Source of the DNA: Pseudomonadota bacterium
GTDB lineage: Bacteria > Pseudomonadota > Alphaproteobacteria > UBA8366 > JADFVY01
DNA: 14,908 nucleotides
Assembly: GCA_015222795.1 (NCBI GenBank)
Contig: JADFVY010000570.1
Location: 1-14,908, forward strand
Direction: 5' to 3'
Every line of letters starts with the position of its first letter. Position 1 is the first letter of the stretch. The notes under the pieces were generated by a model. It was given only the letters and a program-made list of their open reading frames with translations, was not told the DNA's origin and made no database searches. The translations under genes and the position numbers were made by a program. Positions 7,189 to 14,087 of this stretch are shown here, one piece after another.

Positions 7189-8136
7189 TCATTTGCCGAG
7201 TTTCTCGTCGGCCCTGCGTTTGTGCGCGGCCAGCGCCATCAGGCGGCGGTCGCGCCAGACCTGCCGCTCACCCAGTTTTCCGGCGGGAAGCTGTTTGCGC
7301 CGGTCTGCCTCGACCCGGTCCATGACCTCGCCAGCCCAATCGACGCGCCGTTGCTGCGACGGCTGTATATTTTCATAGATGCCCTGATAGCGCTCAACAT
7401 AATCCCGCACGCCCCCCGGCGCGTTCAGGTCGATGGTCTCGAACGGCCCCATGAAAGACCAGCGCAACGCCAGCCCCTCGCGAATGCCGATATCGACATC
7501 CTCGATCGAGGCGTAACCGTCGGCCACCAGCCGGAAGGCTTCCTCCAGCAGCGCGCCCTGCATGCGGTTCATCACGAAACCGTCCAGTTCCTTTTTCATG
7601 ACGATGGGCGCGTGGCCGGCCGAGACGAGGAACTTGCGAGTGCGCTCCACCACGTCCGCGTCGGTCCAGGGCGCCGGCACGACTTCGGCCGCGGGCACCA
7701 GATAGGGCGGATTGATCGGATGGACGACCAGGCAACGCGCCCTGCCCGCCAGATCCTCGGTGAAAGTCGAGGGCAGGATCGCCGAAGTCGAGCTGGCCAG
7801 GACCGCATTCACCGGAGCCGCGGCGTCGAGCCGCGCGAAGACCTTGCGCTTTACCGCCACATCCTCCGGCGTGTTTTCCTGGACATGATCCACCCCGTCC
7901 AACGCCTCCTCCAGCGTTTTCGCGGTGGCAAGGCGCGACCGTACTTCCTCGGGGGTGGCGCCGCCCAGCAGGCCGTTGGCGGACAGATCGGAAAGCACGC
8001 CGGCGATGTAATCGATCGCCTTGGCCGGGGCGCCGGTCTCGGCGTCCCACAGCACCACATCATGCCCGGCGCGGGAATAGCTGATGGCCCAGGCCCGCCC
8101 GATAAACCCGCTTCCGACTATTGCAACACGCGCCAC
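7189..8136 (-). CDS. 3-hydroxyacid dehydrogenase, lambda-crystallin / L-gulonate 3-dehydrogenase type
   Basis: A member of the 3-hydroxyacyl-CoA dehydrogenase superfamily, in the lambda-crystallin branch that oxidises free 3-hydroxy acids (L-gulonate, L-carnitine) to 3-keto acids with NAD. The 315-aa length matches CRYL1 and single-domain carnitine dehydrogenases. Visible features: Rossmann GSGFIG at 8-13; D31 after the second strand (VVLWDAE), indicating NAD; SSTS at 115-118; catalytic H139 (HPINPPYLVP) with E151; and N190 (FVMNRM). The start is GTG at 8136 with GGGAG at 8144-8148, which overlaps the stop codon of the upstream SDR, so translation is likely coupled. The product would be a beta-keto acid, the substrate class of the BKACE gene downstream. 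True substrate unknown; carnitine is possible. Confidence 0.88.
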   Translation of the reverse strand: MARVAIVGSGFIGRAWAISYSRAGHDVVLWDAETGAPAKAIDYIAGVLSDLSANGLLGGATPEEVRSRLATAKTLEEALDGVDHVQENTPEDVAVKRKVFARLDAAAPVNAVLASSTSAILPSTFTEDLAGRARCLVVHPINPPYLVPAAEVVPAPWTDADVVERTRKFLVSAGHAPIVMKKELDGFVMNRMQGALLEEAFRLVADGYASIEDVDIGIREGLALRWSFMGPFETIDLNAPGGVRDYVERYQGIYENIQPSQQRRVDWAGEVMDRVEADRRKQLPAGKLGERQVWRDRRLMALAAHKRRADEKLGK

Positions 8137-8147
8137 GTTATTTCTCC

Positions 8148-8930
8148 CTAGAGTGTCTCAACATTGCCGTCGACGGCGATCGACTGGCCCGAAAGATTGC
8201 CACCCGCGTTCGACAGCAGGAACATAATCATGGCGGCGACATCGTCGGCGGTGACCATGCGCCGCAGCGACGTTTTATCCAGATATTCCTTTTCCATTTC
8301 CTTATAGGACACGCCGACCTGTTCCGCGCGATTGCGAATAACGCTTTCGATGCGCGGCCCCTCGACGATGCCGGGCAGGATTGCGTTGACGCGGATATTA
8401 CTGGGGCCCAGTTCCTTCGCGAGGCTCTGGCACAGCCCGATAATCCCGAACTTGGCGGAGGAATACGGTGTGCGGAAAGCATAGCCGTACTTGCCGGCCA
8501 CCGAGGCCATGCCGACGATCGAACCGCCGCCGGCCTCCTTGAGCATGGATGTCGCGCGCTGGGCGCACAGGAACTGGCCGGTCAGGCAGACATCAATGCA
8601 GCGTCGCCATTCCGCCGAATCGAGGTCCTCGATCGCCCCCGTTGGCCCCGCCACGCCGGCATTGTTGATCAGTGCGTCGAGACCGCCGAGCGTTTCCCTG
8701 GCCTCGCCGAACAGCCGGTCGACGTCGGCCTCGCGCGAAACATCCGCCTTGGTCACGCCGGCCGTGGGGTGGTCGGCGGCGAACTCTTCAAGGAAATTGT
8801 CGGCGACATCGCAGATATGCACCCGCGCGCCATGGGCGACCAGCATGTTTACGATCGCCCGGCCGATGCCGGACGCGCCCGCGGTCACGACGATGCGCTG
8901 CCCGGCGACGCCTTCATAGGCTGTCTGCAT
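8148..8930 (-). CDS. SDR-family dehydrogenase, possible 2-deoxy-ribonate 3-dehydrogenase
   Basis: Classical short-chain dehydrogenase of 260 aa. It has TAGASGIG at 16-23 (nucleotide binding), D41 at the end of the second strand (HICD, NAD preference), NNAG at 89-92, S143, and YSSAK with Y156 and K160. The tetrad Asn, normally in a vNLTG context, is replaced by C115 (DVCLTG, codon TGC). The ATG at 8930 has AAAGGAG upstream. It follows the permease stop by 27 bp and ends 11 bp before the next start. Segments such as INNAGVAGPTGAIEDLD and NAILPGIVEG plus the terminal SGQSIAVDGNVE resemble, as I recall them, the deoxyribonate dehydrogenase of Pseudomonas simiae; I could not check this. The expected role is oxidation of the 3-hydroxyl of an imported sugar acid. 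Confidence 0.88.
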   Translation of the reverse strand: MQTAYEGVAGQRIVVTAGASGIGRAIVNMLVAHGARVHICDVADNFLEEFAADHPTAGVTKADVSREADVDRLFGEARETLGGLDALINNAGVAGPTGAIEDLDSAEWRRCIDVCLTGQFLCAQRATSMLKEAGGGSIVGMASVAGKYGYAFRTPYSSAKFGIIGLCQSLAKELGPSNIRVNAILPGIVEGPRIESVIRNRAEQVGVSYKEMEKEYLDKTSLRRMVTADDVAAMIMFLLSNAGGNLSGQSIAVDGNVETL

Positions 8931-8957
8931 TGAGGTTCTCCTTTACTGTATCCATTA

Positions 8958-11045
8958 TCACGCCCTGCGTTCGCGAAGCGCGATGACCGCGCCAAGCACC
9001 ACCAGACCAAACAGGATGGTTCTTGTCGCATAGGGCAGGGTGGTCCCCGCCAGCATGATCTGCAGCGAGGTCAACAGCAAAACACCGCCGACCATCCCGA
9101 GATAATGCCCCCGTCCGCCGGTAATCAGCGCACCGCCTACCACGACCACCGCAATCGAGGGCAGCAGATATTCGTCGCCCATGCCCAGGCTCGCCTGACC
9201 CGAGAAGCCGGTGAGCAGGGATCCGACCAGCGCCGCGCAGAAACCCGAAAGCACATAGACCAGCACCAGTGTCTTGTCGACATCGATACCCGACAGTTCC
9301 GCGACGCGCTGGCCGTTGCCGATGCCATAGACGCGGCGGCCGAACGGGGTGCGCCCCAGAAGCAGAACGCCCAGCGCCACGAACACGAACACCAGCAGCA
9401 CGACCGGCGTAATCCCATAATCCTTGCTGGTCATGAACCAGCGCAGCATCGGCGACGAAAAGCCATCCGGCGTGCCGTTCGAATAAATCAGCGCAACCCC
9501 CTGCAAGATACCGTTTGTCGCCAGGGTCATCACAATCGGCGACAGGCCGAGGAACACGATCCCCAGGCCGTTCACCAGCCCGATCAGGCAGCCGATTAAC
9601 AGAACCAGCGGCAGCGCATAAATGAGGGCCACGTCGGACCCCTTGACCATGCCGGCCAGAAGAATCCCGCACAGCCCGATCGTCCAGGGGACGGACAGGT
9701 CGAGCCCTCCGGTCAGGATCACGGCGCCCTGTCCCAGCGCGAGAATCACCAGGAAGCTGGAGAGCACGATGAGCGAATCGTAGTAGGTCCAGTTGAACAG
9801 GGCGTTGCCAAGCACGGCTTGCGTCACCAGCACGACGATAATGAAACAGGCATAGGCGGGAACCGCGTAACGCAATGTCTCGGCATTGCGCACCAGGAAC
9901 GATGGCGCCACCGCCGCCGCCTCGTTGGCGCCCGGCGTCGCGTCAGTAAGGCGCAGGAATCGGTTTTCGCCGCCAAGCTGGCTCGGCAGCATGCCTGTGC
10001 GCCAGGCCACGAACCGCGCGCGCGTTTCGCGAATATGGTGGGCAAATACCGAATCGCGGCTGATCGAGGCGCCCAGCACCGCGAGGATAAGAATCACGCC
10101 TTCGGCGATGGTTGAAAAATAGGCCGATATATCCAGCACCAGCAGCACGTTGACGACCATCATCAGGGTATAGGCGCCGAAAATCGAACCGAGGCATCCA
10201 CCCTTGCCACCACCCAGCCTCGACCCGCCGATAACCACCGCCGCGAATATCGGCAGTAACAGCGGATTGCCGATCAAGGGATCGCCCGAGCCGGTCTGCG
10301 CGCTGATGAACACGCCGGCCAGACCGTAGCAGCCACCGGCCAGCACATAAACGAAGAAGCGGGTAAGGTCGACCCGCAGGCCCGCCGAACGCGCCGCCTC
10401 GGGATCGCTGCCGACCGCATAGATTCCAATCCCGAACCGCGTGTTTTTGATCCACAGCCAAATCAGCACGACCACCACCAGAAGCACGATGGGCATGGGC
10501 AGAAATTCGGAAATCGCATCGCCGACATAGAATGCCCCCAGGCTGGGGCTGACGAAGCCACCGGGCTTGTCCATCACCAGCAGCGTAATCCCCTGGAGGA
10601 TGAACATGGTCGAGAGCGTGACGACAATCGGCTGGAGACGGAGAAAGGCGATGAAAAACCCGTTGAAGGCCCCGGACGCCATGCCGATCCCCACGCCGAC
10701 CAAGGTCCATAGAGGCACCGACGCCTCCATGTCCGCGGGATCCATGCTGGAGGCAAGCACGACATTGACCAGCGATATGACCGCGCCGGCCGACAGATCG
10801 AAACCACCGGAAAGAATGACGACGGTCTCCCCCAGCGCCGCCAGCGCGCTGGCGGCGCCACCGCTGGACATAAAGCTAATCTCGAAATAGCTGACCGGCC
10901 CCGGGCTGATCAGATCGACCAGCAGAAACAGGAAGGCGAAGGCGCCGGCGGCGATAAGCAGCCCGCGATGCCGGTCCGGACGCAATCGCCGCAACAGGGC
11001 CAGCGGTCCGCCATTATCGCGGTCTGCCGCCTGGCCGCCGTTCAT
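8958..11045 (-). CDS. Fused double permease of a ribose-type ABC importer
   Basis: One 695-aa polypeptide carries two complete BPD_transp_2 (RbsC-like) permease domains, about residues 28-330 and 391-692, joined by a hydrophilic linker (331-390) rich in charged residues. Each half has the family hallmarks: GGFDLSAGA (80-88) and GGLDLSVPW (446-454); the cytoplasmic coupling loop GIYAVGSDPEAARSAGL (207-223) and VYGIGNGQRVAELSGI (572-587); and GGSRLGGGKG (273-282) and GGALITGGRG (637-646). Most systems use one RbsC gene acting as a dimer or two separate genes. The halves are clearly diverged, so this forms an intramolecular heterodimer. The ATG at 11045 overlaps the ATPase stop by 4 bp (ATGA), showing translational coupling. 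It sits in the inner membrane and forms the channel with the ATPase. Confidence 0.93.
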   Translation of the reverse strand: MNGGQAADRDNGGPLALLRRLRPDRHRGLLIAAGAFAFLFLLVDLISPGPVSYFEISFMSSGGAASALAALGETVVILSGGFDLSAGAVISLVNVVLASSMDPADMEASVPLWTLVGVGIGMASGAFNGFFIAFLRLQPIVVTLSTMFILQGITLLVMDKPGGFVSPSLGAFYVGDAISEFLPMPIVLLVVVVLIWLWIKNTRFGIGIYAVGSDPEAARSAGLRVDLTRFFVYVLAGGCYGLAGVFISAQTGSGDPLIGNPLLLPIFAAVVIGGSRLGGGKGGCLGSIFGAYTLMMVVNVLLVLDISAYFSTIAEGVILILAVLGASISRDSVFAHHIRETRARFVAWRTGMLPSQLGGENRFLRLTDATPGANEAAAVAPSFLVRNAETLRYAVPAYACFIIVVLVTQAVLGNALFNWTYYDSLIVLSSFLVILALGQGAVILTGGLDLSVPWTIGLCGILLAGMVKGSDVALIYALPLVLLIGCLIGLVNGLGIVFLGLSPIVMTLATNGILQGVALIYSNGTPDGFSSPMLRWFMTSKDYGITPVVLLVFVFVALGVLLLGRTPFGRRVYGIGNGQRVAELSGIDVDKTLVLVYVLSGFCAALVGSLLTGFSGQASLGMGDEYLLPSIAVVVVGGALITGGRGHYLGMVGGVLLLTSLQIMLAGTTLPYATRTILFGLVVLGAVIALRERRA

Positions 11046-12589
11046 GCCACCTGCTCCGCCGCCGCGTCGCCACCCAACGCGGCGCGCACGATCGCCTGCT
11101 CGCTGAGCGCTTCGGCGGGGATTTCCTCGGCGACACGGCCCCCATAGAGGACCATAACGCGATCGCTCATATGGACAAGTTCGGGAATTTCAGTGGAGAA
11201 GAACAATACCGCCCCGCCGGCCTCGGCATACTCGCGCATCAGAACGTACAGTTCATGCTTGGTGCCGACGTCGATGCCGCGGGTCGGGTCATAGAGCAGC
11301 AATATCCGGCTTTCCGCGACCAGCCATTTCGCGATGGCGATCTTCTGCTGATTACCACCCGAAAAGGAACTGGCGCGCGTCCACAGCGCCCGCCGGTCGA
11401 CTCCGACCCGCTGGAACACCCGTTCGATGGCCTCGTCCTCGGCTCGCCCGTCGATCATGCCGAACCGGGTGAAGCGGCCGATCACCGGCAGCGACGCGTT
11501 GTGCTTGCCGGTCAGTTTCAGAAACAGCGCCTCGGTCTTGCGGTCTTCCGGCACCATCCCGAGGCCGATATTGGCGCGGATTGCGTCCACCGGCGACGTG
11601 ATCGCGACCGGCTTGCCGTCAACGCGGATCGTTCCATTGCGCAAGCCGTGCATGCCGAAACAGGCCAGAAACAGGTCCAGTTGGCCCATGCCCTGCAGCC
11701 CGGCGACACCCAGAATTTCGCCCTCGTGCAGTTTGAAAGACGCGTCTGAGAGCTTGCGGCCCGCGGCGATGTTCTCCACCGACAGAACCTCGGGTCCGAA
11801 GCGCTGTACGCCCTCGGGGCGCGCGGGAAAGGTCTGAGAGATTGACCGGCCGATGATCTGCTCGATCACTTCCGAATCGGAAAATTCGCTGACATCGCCG
11901 GTGGCGATATGCCCGCCATTGCGCAAAACGGTCAGACGGTCGCAGAAGGCCCGAACCTCGGGAATCCTGTGCGAGATGAATACGATGGTCACGCCCATTT
12001 CCTTCAGGCGCGCGATGACGTCGCCCAGCCAGTCGACGTCGCGGCCCGTCAGGGTCGAGGTGGGTTCGTCCAGCAACAGGATGCCGGGCTGGCGATAGAT
12101 TGCCCGGGCGATCTCGATCTTCTGCTGGATAGCCAGATCAAGCACGCCAACATCGTCCCGCAGATCGATGCCCTCCAGCCCCAGCCAGTCGAAATGCGCG
12201 CGCACCGACTCGGCGGCGGCACTGCGGTTGACGGTGCCGATCGCGCGAACCGGCGCGTAAGGCAGCAGCATGTTGTCGAGCACGGTCAAATCCCCGACCA
12301 GGGTCATTTCCTGGAAGGCCGTCTGAATTTTGCGGTCGTGCGCGGCGCGCGGGTTGGGCAGCCTGGCAACCTCGCCGAAGATGGAAAAGCTGCCCGCGTC
12401 GGGCTCGATCAGCCCCGCCAGCATCTTGACGATGGTGGACTTTCCGGCGCCGTTCTCGCCCAGCAGGGCGTGGACGCTGCCGGTGTTTATCTCGAACGAA
12501 ACGTCATCGACGGCGACGGTTGCGCCGAAACTCCGGCTGACGCCCTCAAGCCCGATAGCCGACGGCGATGCCTGATTTTCGGAGGTCAT
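11042..12589 (-). CDS. Sugar ABC transporter ATP-binding protein, RbsA/MglA type
   Basis: A 515-aa protein with two ABC domains, the usual size for RbsA-type ATPases. Domain 1 has a normal Walker A (GENGAGKST, 44-52), Walker B LLLDEPTSTL with D174-E175 and switch H207, but a degenerate signature (LDLAIQQ around 150-156 in place of LSxGQ). Domain 2 has a degenerate Walker A (GLQGMGQLD, 297-305), an intact signature FSGGNQQK (409-416) and an altered Walker B (LLLYDPTRGID: Tyr for the Asp, Asp for the catalytic Glu). One composite ATP site (Walker A1/B1 plus signature 2) is therefore intact and the other degenerate at every motif. The ATG at 12589 has GGGAGG upstream. It lies 126 bp after the binding-protein gene across a hairpin, and overlaps the permease start by 4 bp. 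Confidence 0.95.
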   Translation of the reverse strand: MTSENQASPSAIGLEGVSRSFGATVAVDDVSFEINTGSVHALLGENGAGKSTIVKMLAGLIEPDAGSFSIFGEVARLPNPRAAHDRKIQTAFQEMTLVGDLTVLDNMLLPYAPVRAIGTVNRSAAAESVRAHFDWLGLEGIDLRDDVGVLDLAIQQKIEIARAIYRQPGILLLDEPTSTLTGRDVDWLGDVIARLKEMGVTIVFISHRIPEVRAFCDRLTVLRNGGHIATGDVSEFSDSEVIEQIIGRSISQTFPARPEGVQRFGPEVLSVENIAAGRKLSDASFKLHEGEILGVAGLQGMGQLDLFLACFGMHGLRNGTIRVDGKPVAITSPVDAIRANIGLGMVPEDRKTEALFLKLTGKHNASLPVIGRFTRFGMIDGRAEDEAIERVFQRVGVDRRALWTRASSFSGGNQQKIAIAKWLVAESRILLLYDPTRGIDVGTKHELYVLMREYAEAGGAVLFFSTEIPELVHMSDRVMVLYGGRVAEEIPAEALSEQAIVRAALGGDAAAEQVA

Positions 12590-12664
12590 GTATACCCTCC
12601 CGCCGGGGCGGCGCTGGCCCCGATAGGCGAGCCTCGAAGAGGCCCAGGAACGATTTTGAAGAAT

Positions 12665-12699
12665 GAGCCGACGGTCGGGAAAGACCAGACCGCCGGCTC
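12665..12699 (-). terminator. Intercistronic hairpin after the binding-protein gene (attenuator or stabiliser)
   Basis: GAGCCGACGGTC (12665-12676) pairs with GACCGCCGGCTC (12688-12699) at 11 of 12 positions over an 11-nt loop. On the transcribed strand it is followed by ATTCTTCAAAATC, a poor U-tract, so complete termination is unlikely. Such hairpins after binding-protein genes commonly stabilise the upstream message or partly terminate, giving more binding protein than ATPase and permease. Confidence 0.5.
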
Positions 12700-12715
12700 G
12701 ACTGCACTTTGGATT

Positions 12716-13846
12716 TTACGACTCTGGCTCACCAACCAGGGCCGCGCCGAGCCCGATTTCCGGAGTCTCCGACGAGTAGATCGACGCAAACCAGCCCGGG
12801 TTGGGGACCAGAGACGGCAGGAAGGCGTTGCAGCCGGCCTTCATCTCGACCCAGGTGCCTTCGCCGCACAGCTTGATGGTCTCGCTGGTGACGATTGGCA
12901 GCGGCAGGGTGATCTGCTTGGGAACGTCCCCACCGTCGAGCTTTCTGACCGCCATCTTGAGCGCCAGACCGCCGGAATAGGGCGGCGAAGCGTACGAAAT
13001 GCGGGGCGCGGCCATGGGCCGGTAGGCGCCGTTCGCGCCCTCAACCTCGGTGCCGATCGGCAGCATCTGCACGCGCCCGCCATTGGCGCCTTCGCCAGCG
13101 CACGGAACCAGATCTTTTTCCGTCTTGCCGGCTTCAAGCTGCATCGCATTGGCGGTATAGCAGCCAACCTGCATCCACAGGCCATCGACCTGGTCCCATT
13201 TGCGGGTTGCGAGAATTTTCGAAAGCTCGGTACGGGCGACGGCCTGGCTCCACATGCCAACGGATTCGCCGATGATCTTGATGCCCGGATGTTTGGCGAA
13301 AACTTCCTTTGCCGCCTGGGTCCGCATGGTATCGACCGAGATGCCGGGCACGCCGGTAATGACGATGATGTCGCCCTTGCCGTCCAGTTTCTTCACGAGC
13401 CACTCAGCGGTGACCCGGCCGGCCTCAAGCTGGTCGATCGAGATATTGTAGGCACAGGGTTCGGAGATCGCGGCGTCGTAGGCGAAGACCAGAACACCCT
13501 TGGCGCAGGCGTTCTTGACGACTGAATTGAGCGCGGTTGGCGAGATCGGGAAAATCACGATCGCGTCGGCCCCGGCCTGAACCATCGCGTTGATCTGCTG
13601 GATCTGGCGCTGGGCGTTGGGCCCGGCGACCTGGACCTTCAGGTCAACCTTGTCGGCGAGCGATTTATGGGCCGCCATTGCCTTGACCATGTTGGCCGCT
13701 TCGGCCTGCCAGTCATTGCCGATAAAGCTCATGCTCAGATAAATCTTGTACTTCTCGGCCGCGGCGGCGTCCTTCGGAACGCCGGCAAGGCCAAGGGCGA
13801 CAACCGCCGCTAAGGCTATACTTGCAACACGGAATACAGCACGCAT
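12716..13846 (-). CDS. Periplasmic substrate-binding protein of the ribose-type ABC importer
   Basis: A 376-aa type-1 periplasmic binding protein (Peripla_BP_4/RbsB-like). The N-terminus is a Sec signal peptide: MRAVFR, a hydrophobic run to residue 22, then PKDAAAA with probable cleavage after A30. The mature part has the RbsB-like pattern of an Asn-Asp-Trp near the N-terminus (FIGNDWQ, 41-47), QIQQINAMVQAGADAIVI (81-98) and FAYDAAI (121-127). It has six cysteines (114, 131, 229, 249, 327, 339), unusually many, which could form disulfides in the periplasm. I chose ATG 13846 (GGGAG upstream, signal peptide immediately following) over an in-frame ATG at 13924 that would place 26 charged residues before the signal. 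It is the first gene of the operon and should set its substrate. The ligand cannot be read from sequence; a pentose-like sugar, a lactone or a nucleoside is plausible. Confidence 0.92.
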   Translation of the reverse strand: MRAVFRVASIALAAVVALGLAGVPKDAAAAEKYKIYLSMSFIGNDWQAEAANMVKAMAAHKSLADKVDLKVQVAGPNAQRQIQQINAMVQAGADAIVIFPISPTALNSVVKNACAKGVLVFAYDAAISEPCAYNISIDQLEAGRVTAEWLVKKLDGKGDIIVITGVPGISVDTMRTQAAKEVFAKHPGIKIIGESVGMWSQAVARTELSKILATRKWDQVDGLWMQVGCYTANAMQLEAGKTEKDLVPCAGEGANGGRVQMLPIGTEVEGANGAYRPMAAPRISYASPPYSGGLALKMAVRKLDGGDVPKQITLPLPIVTSETIKLCGEGTWVEMKAGCNAFLPSLVPNPGWFASIYSSETPEIGLGAALVGEPES

Positions 13847-13935
13847 CGTTTTTCTCCCTGGAGTGTTTTCAATTCCATTGTTCCGACCGCCACCGTTTCC
13901 ATGTTGCTTCACGAATCGGGGCAAGCGGACATGAC

Positions 13936-13964
13936 TTGCTATTTACCTTTTGATCATAGATCAT
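13936..13964 (+). promoter_or_regulatory. Candidate promoter of the gntR gene
   Basis: TTGCTA (13936-13941) and GATCAT (13959-13964) are 17 nt apart and each match 4 of 6 consensus bases. If used, transcripts start near 13971 with a leader of about 117 nt. It overlaps the opposite promoter and the ATTTACC half-site, as expected for autoregulation. The match is modest. Confidence 0.3.
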
Positions 13965-13972
13965 AAATCAAA
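13941..13972. promoter_or_regulatory. Operator-like region between the ABC operon and gntR
   Basis: ATTTACC at 13941-13947 faces ATAAAT at 13963-13968 (TCATAAAT on the plus strand), an inverted pair of ATTTAY half-sites spanning 28 bp. The preT/amidase palindrome has the same half-sites within 18 bp, so the spacing differs by 10 bp, about one helical turn. Between them lies a tandem direct repeat GATCATA-GATCATA (13952-13965), and TTTGAT (13949-13954) pairs with ATCAAA (13967-13972). This AT-rich island in a GC-rich background is the natural binding site for the divergent GntR protein. Confidence 0.45.
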
Positions 13973-13982
13973 GGGCGGGCAA
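13953..13982 (-). promoter_or_regulatory. Candidate sigma70-like promoter of the ABC/catabolic operon
   Basis: On the minus strand TTGCCC (13982 to 13977, 4 of 6 consensus) and TATGAT (13958 to 13953, 5 of 6) are 18 nt apart. Transcription would start near 13946, with a leader of about 100 nt before the binding-protein ATG at 13846. It overlaps the operator-like repeats, consistent with repression by GntR. Confidence 0.4.
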
Positions 13983-14087
13983 GCTGAAATCTGCTACTTC
14001 TGTTTTCGCGAATTTGGGTTCAAGCTGGCCAGCGAGTCGCCCAGGCTGGAAATTCTAAATTCTTTTCGCGATGATCAAGATCAGGAA

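Noticed and set aside
6079..8136. Carnitine degradation operon (carnitine dehydrogenase plus dehydrocarnitine cleavage enzyme)
   Set aside because: Kept only as an alternative: no betainyl-CoA thioesterase or betaine/carnitine transporter is present, whereas sugar-type importer and lactonases are.
7222..8151. 309-codon open frame opposite the lambda-crystallin-type dehydrogenase
   Set aside because: Antisense shadow; the minus-strand gene has all catalytic motifs.
11909..13525. 538-codon open frame on the plus strand opposite the ATPase and binding-protein genes
   Set aside because: It runs antisense across two well-supported genes and their intergenic gap, is rich in His/Arg/Gln/Asp typical of the complement of GC-rich codons, and shows no recognisable domain.
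13950..14087. N-terminal extension of the GntR regulator from a TTG at 13950
   Set aside because: It would translate the operator/promoter island and gives 46 residues with no family match; ATG 14088 yields the normal length.
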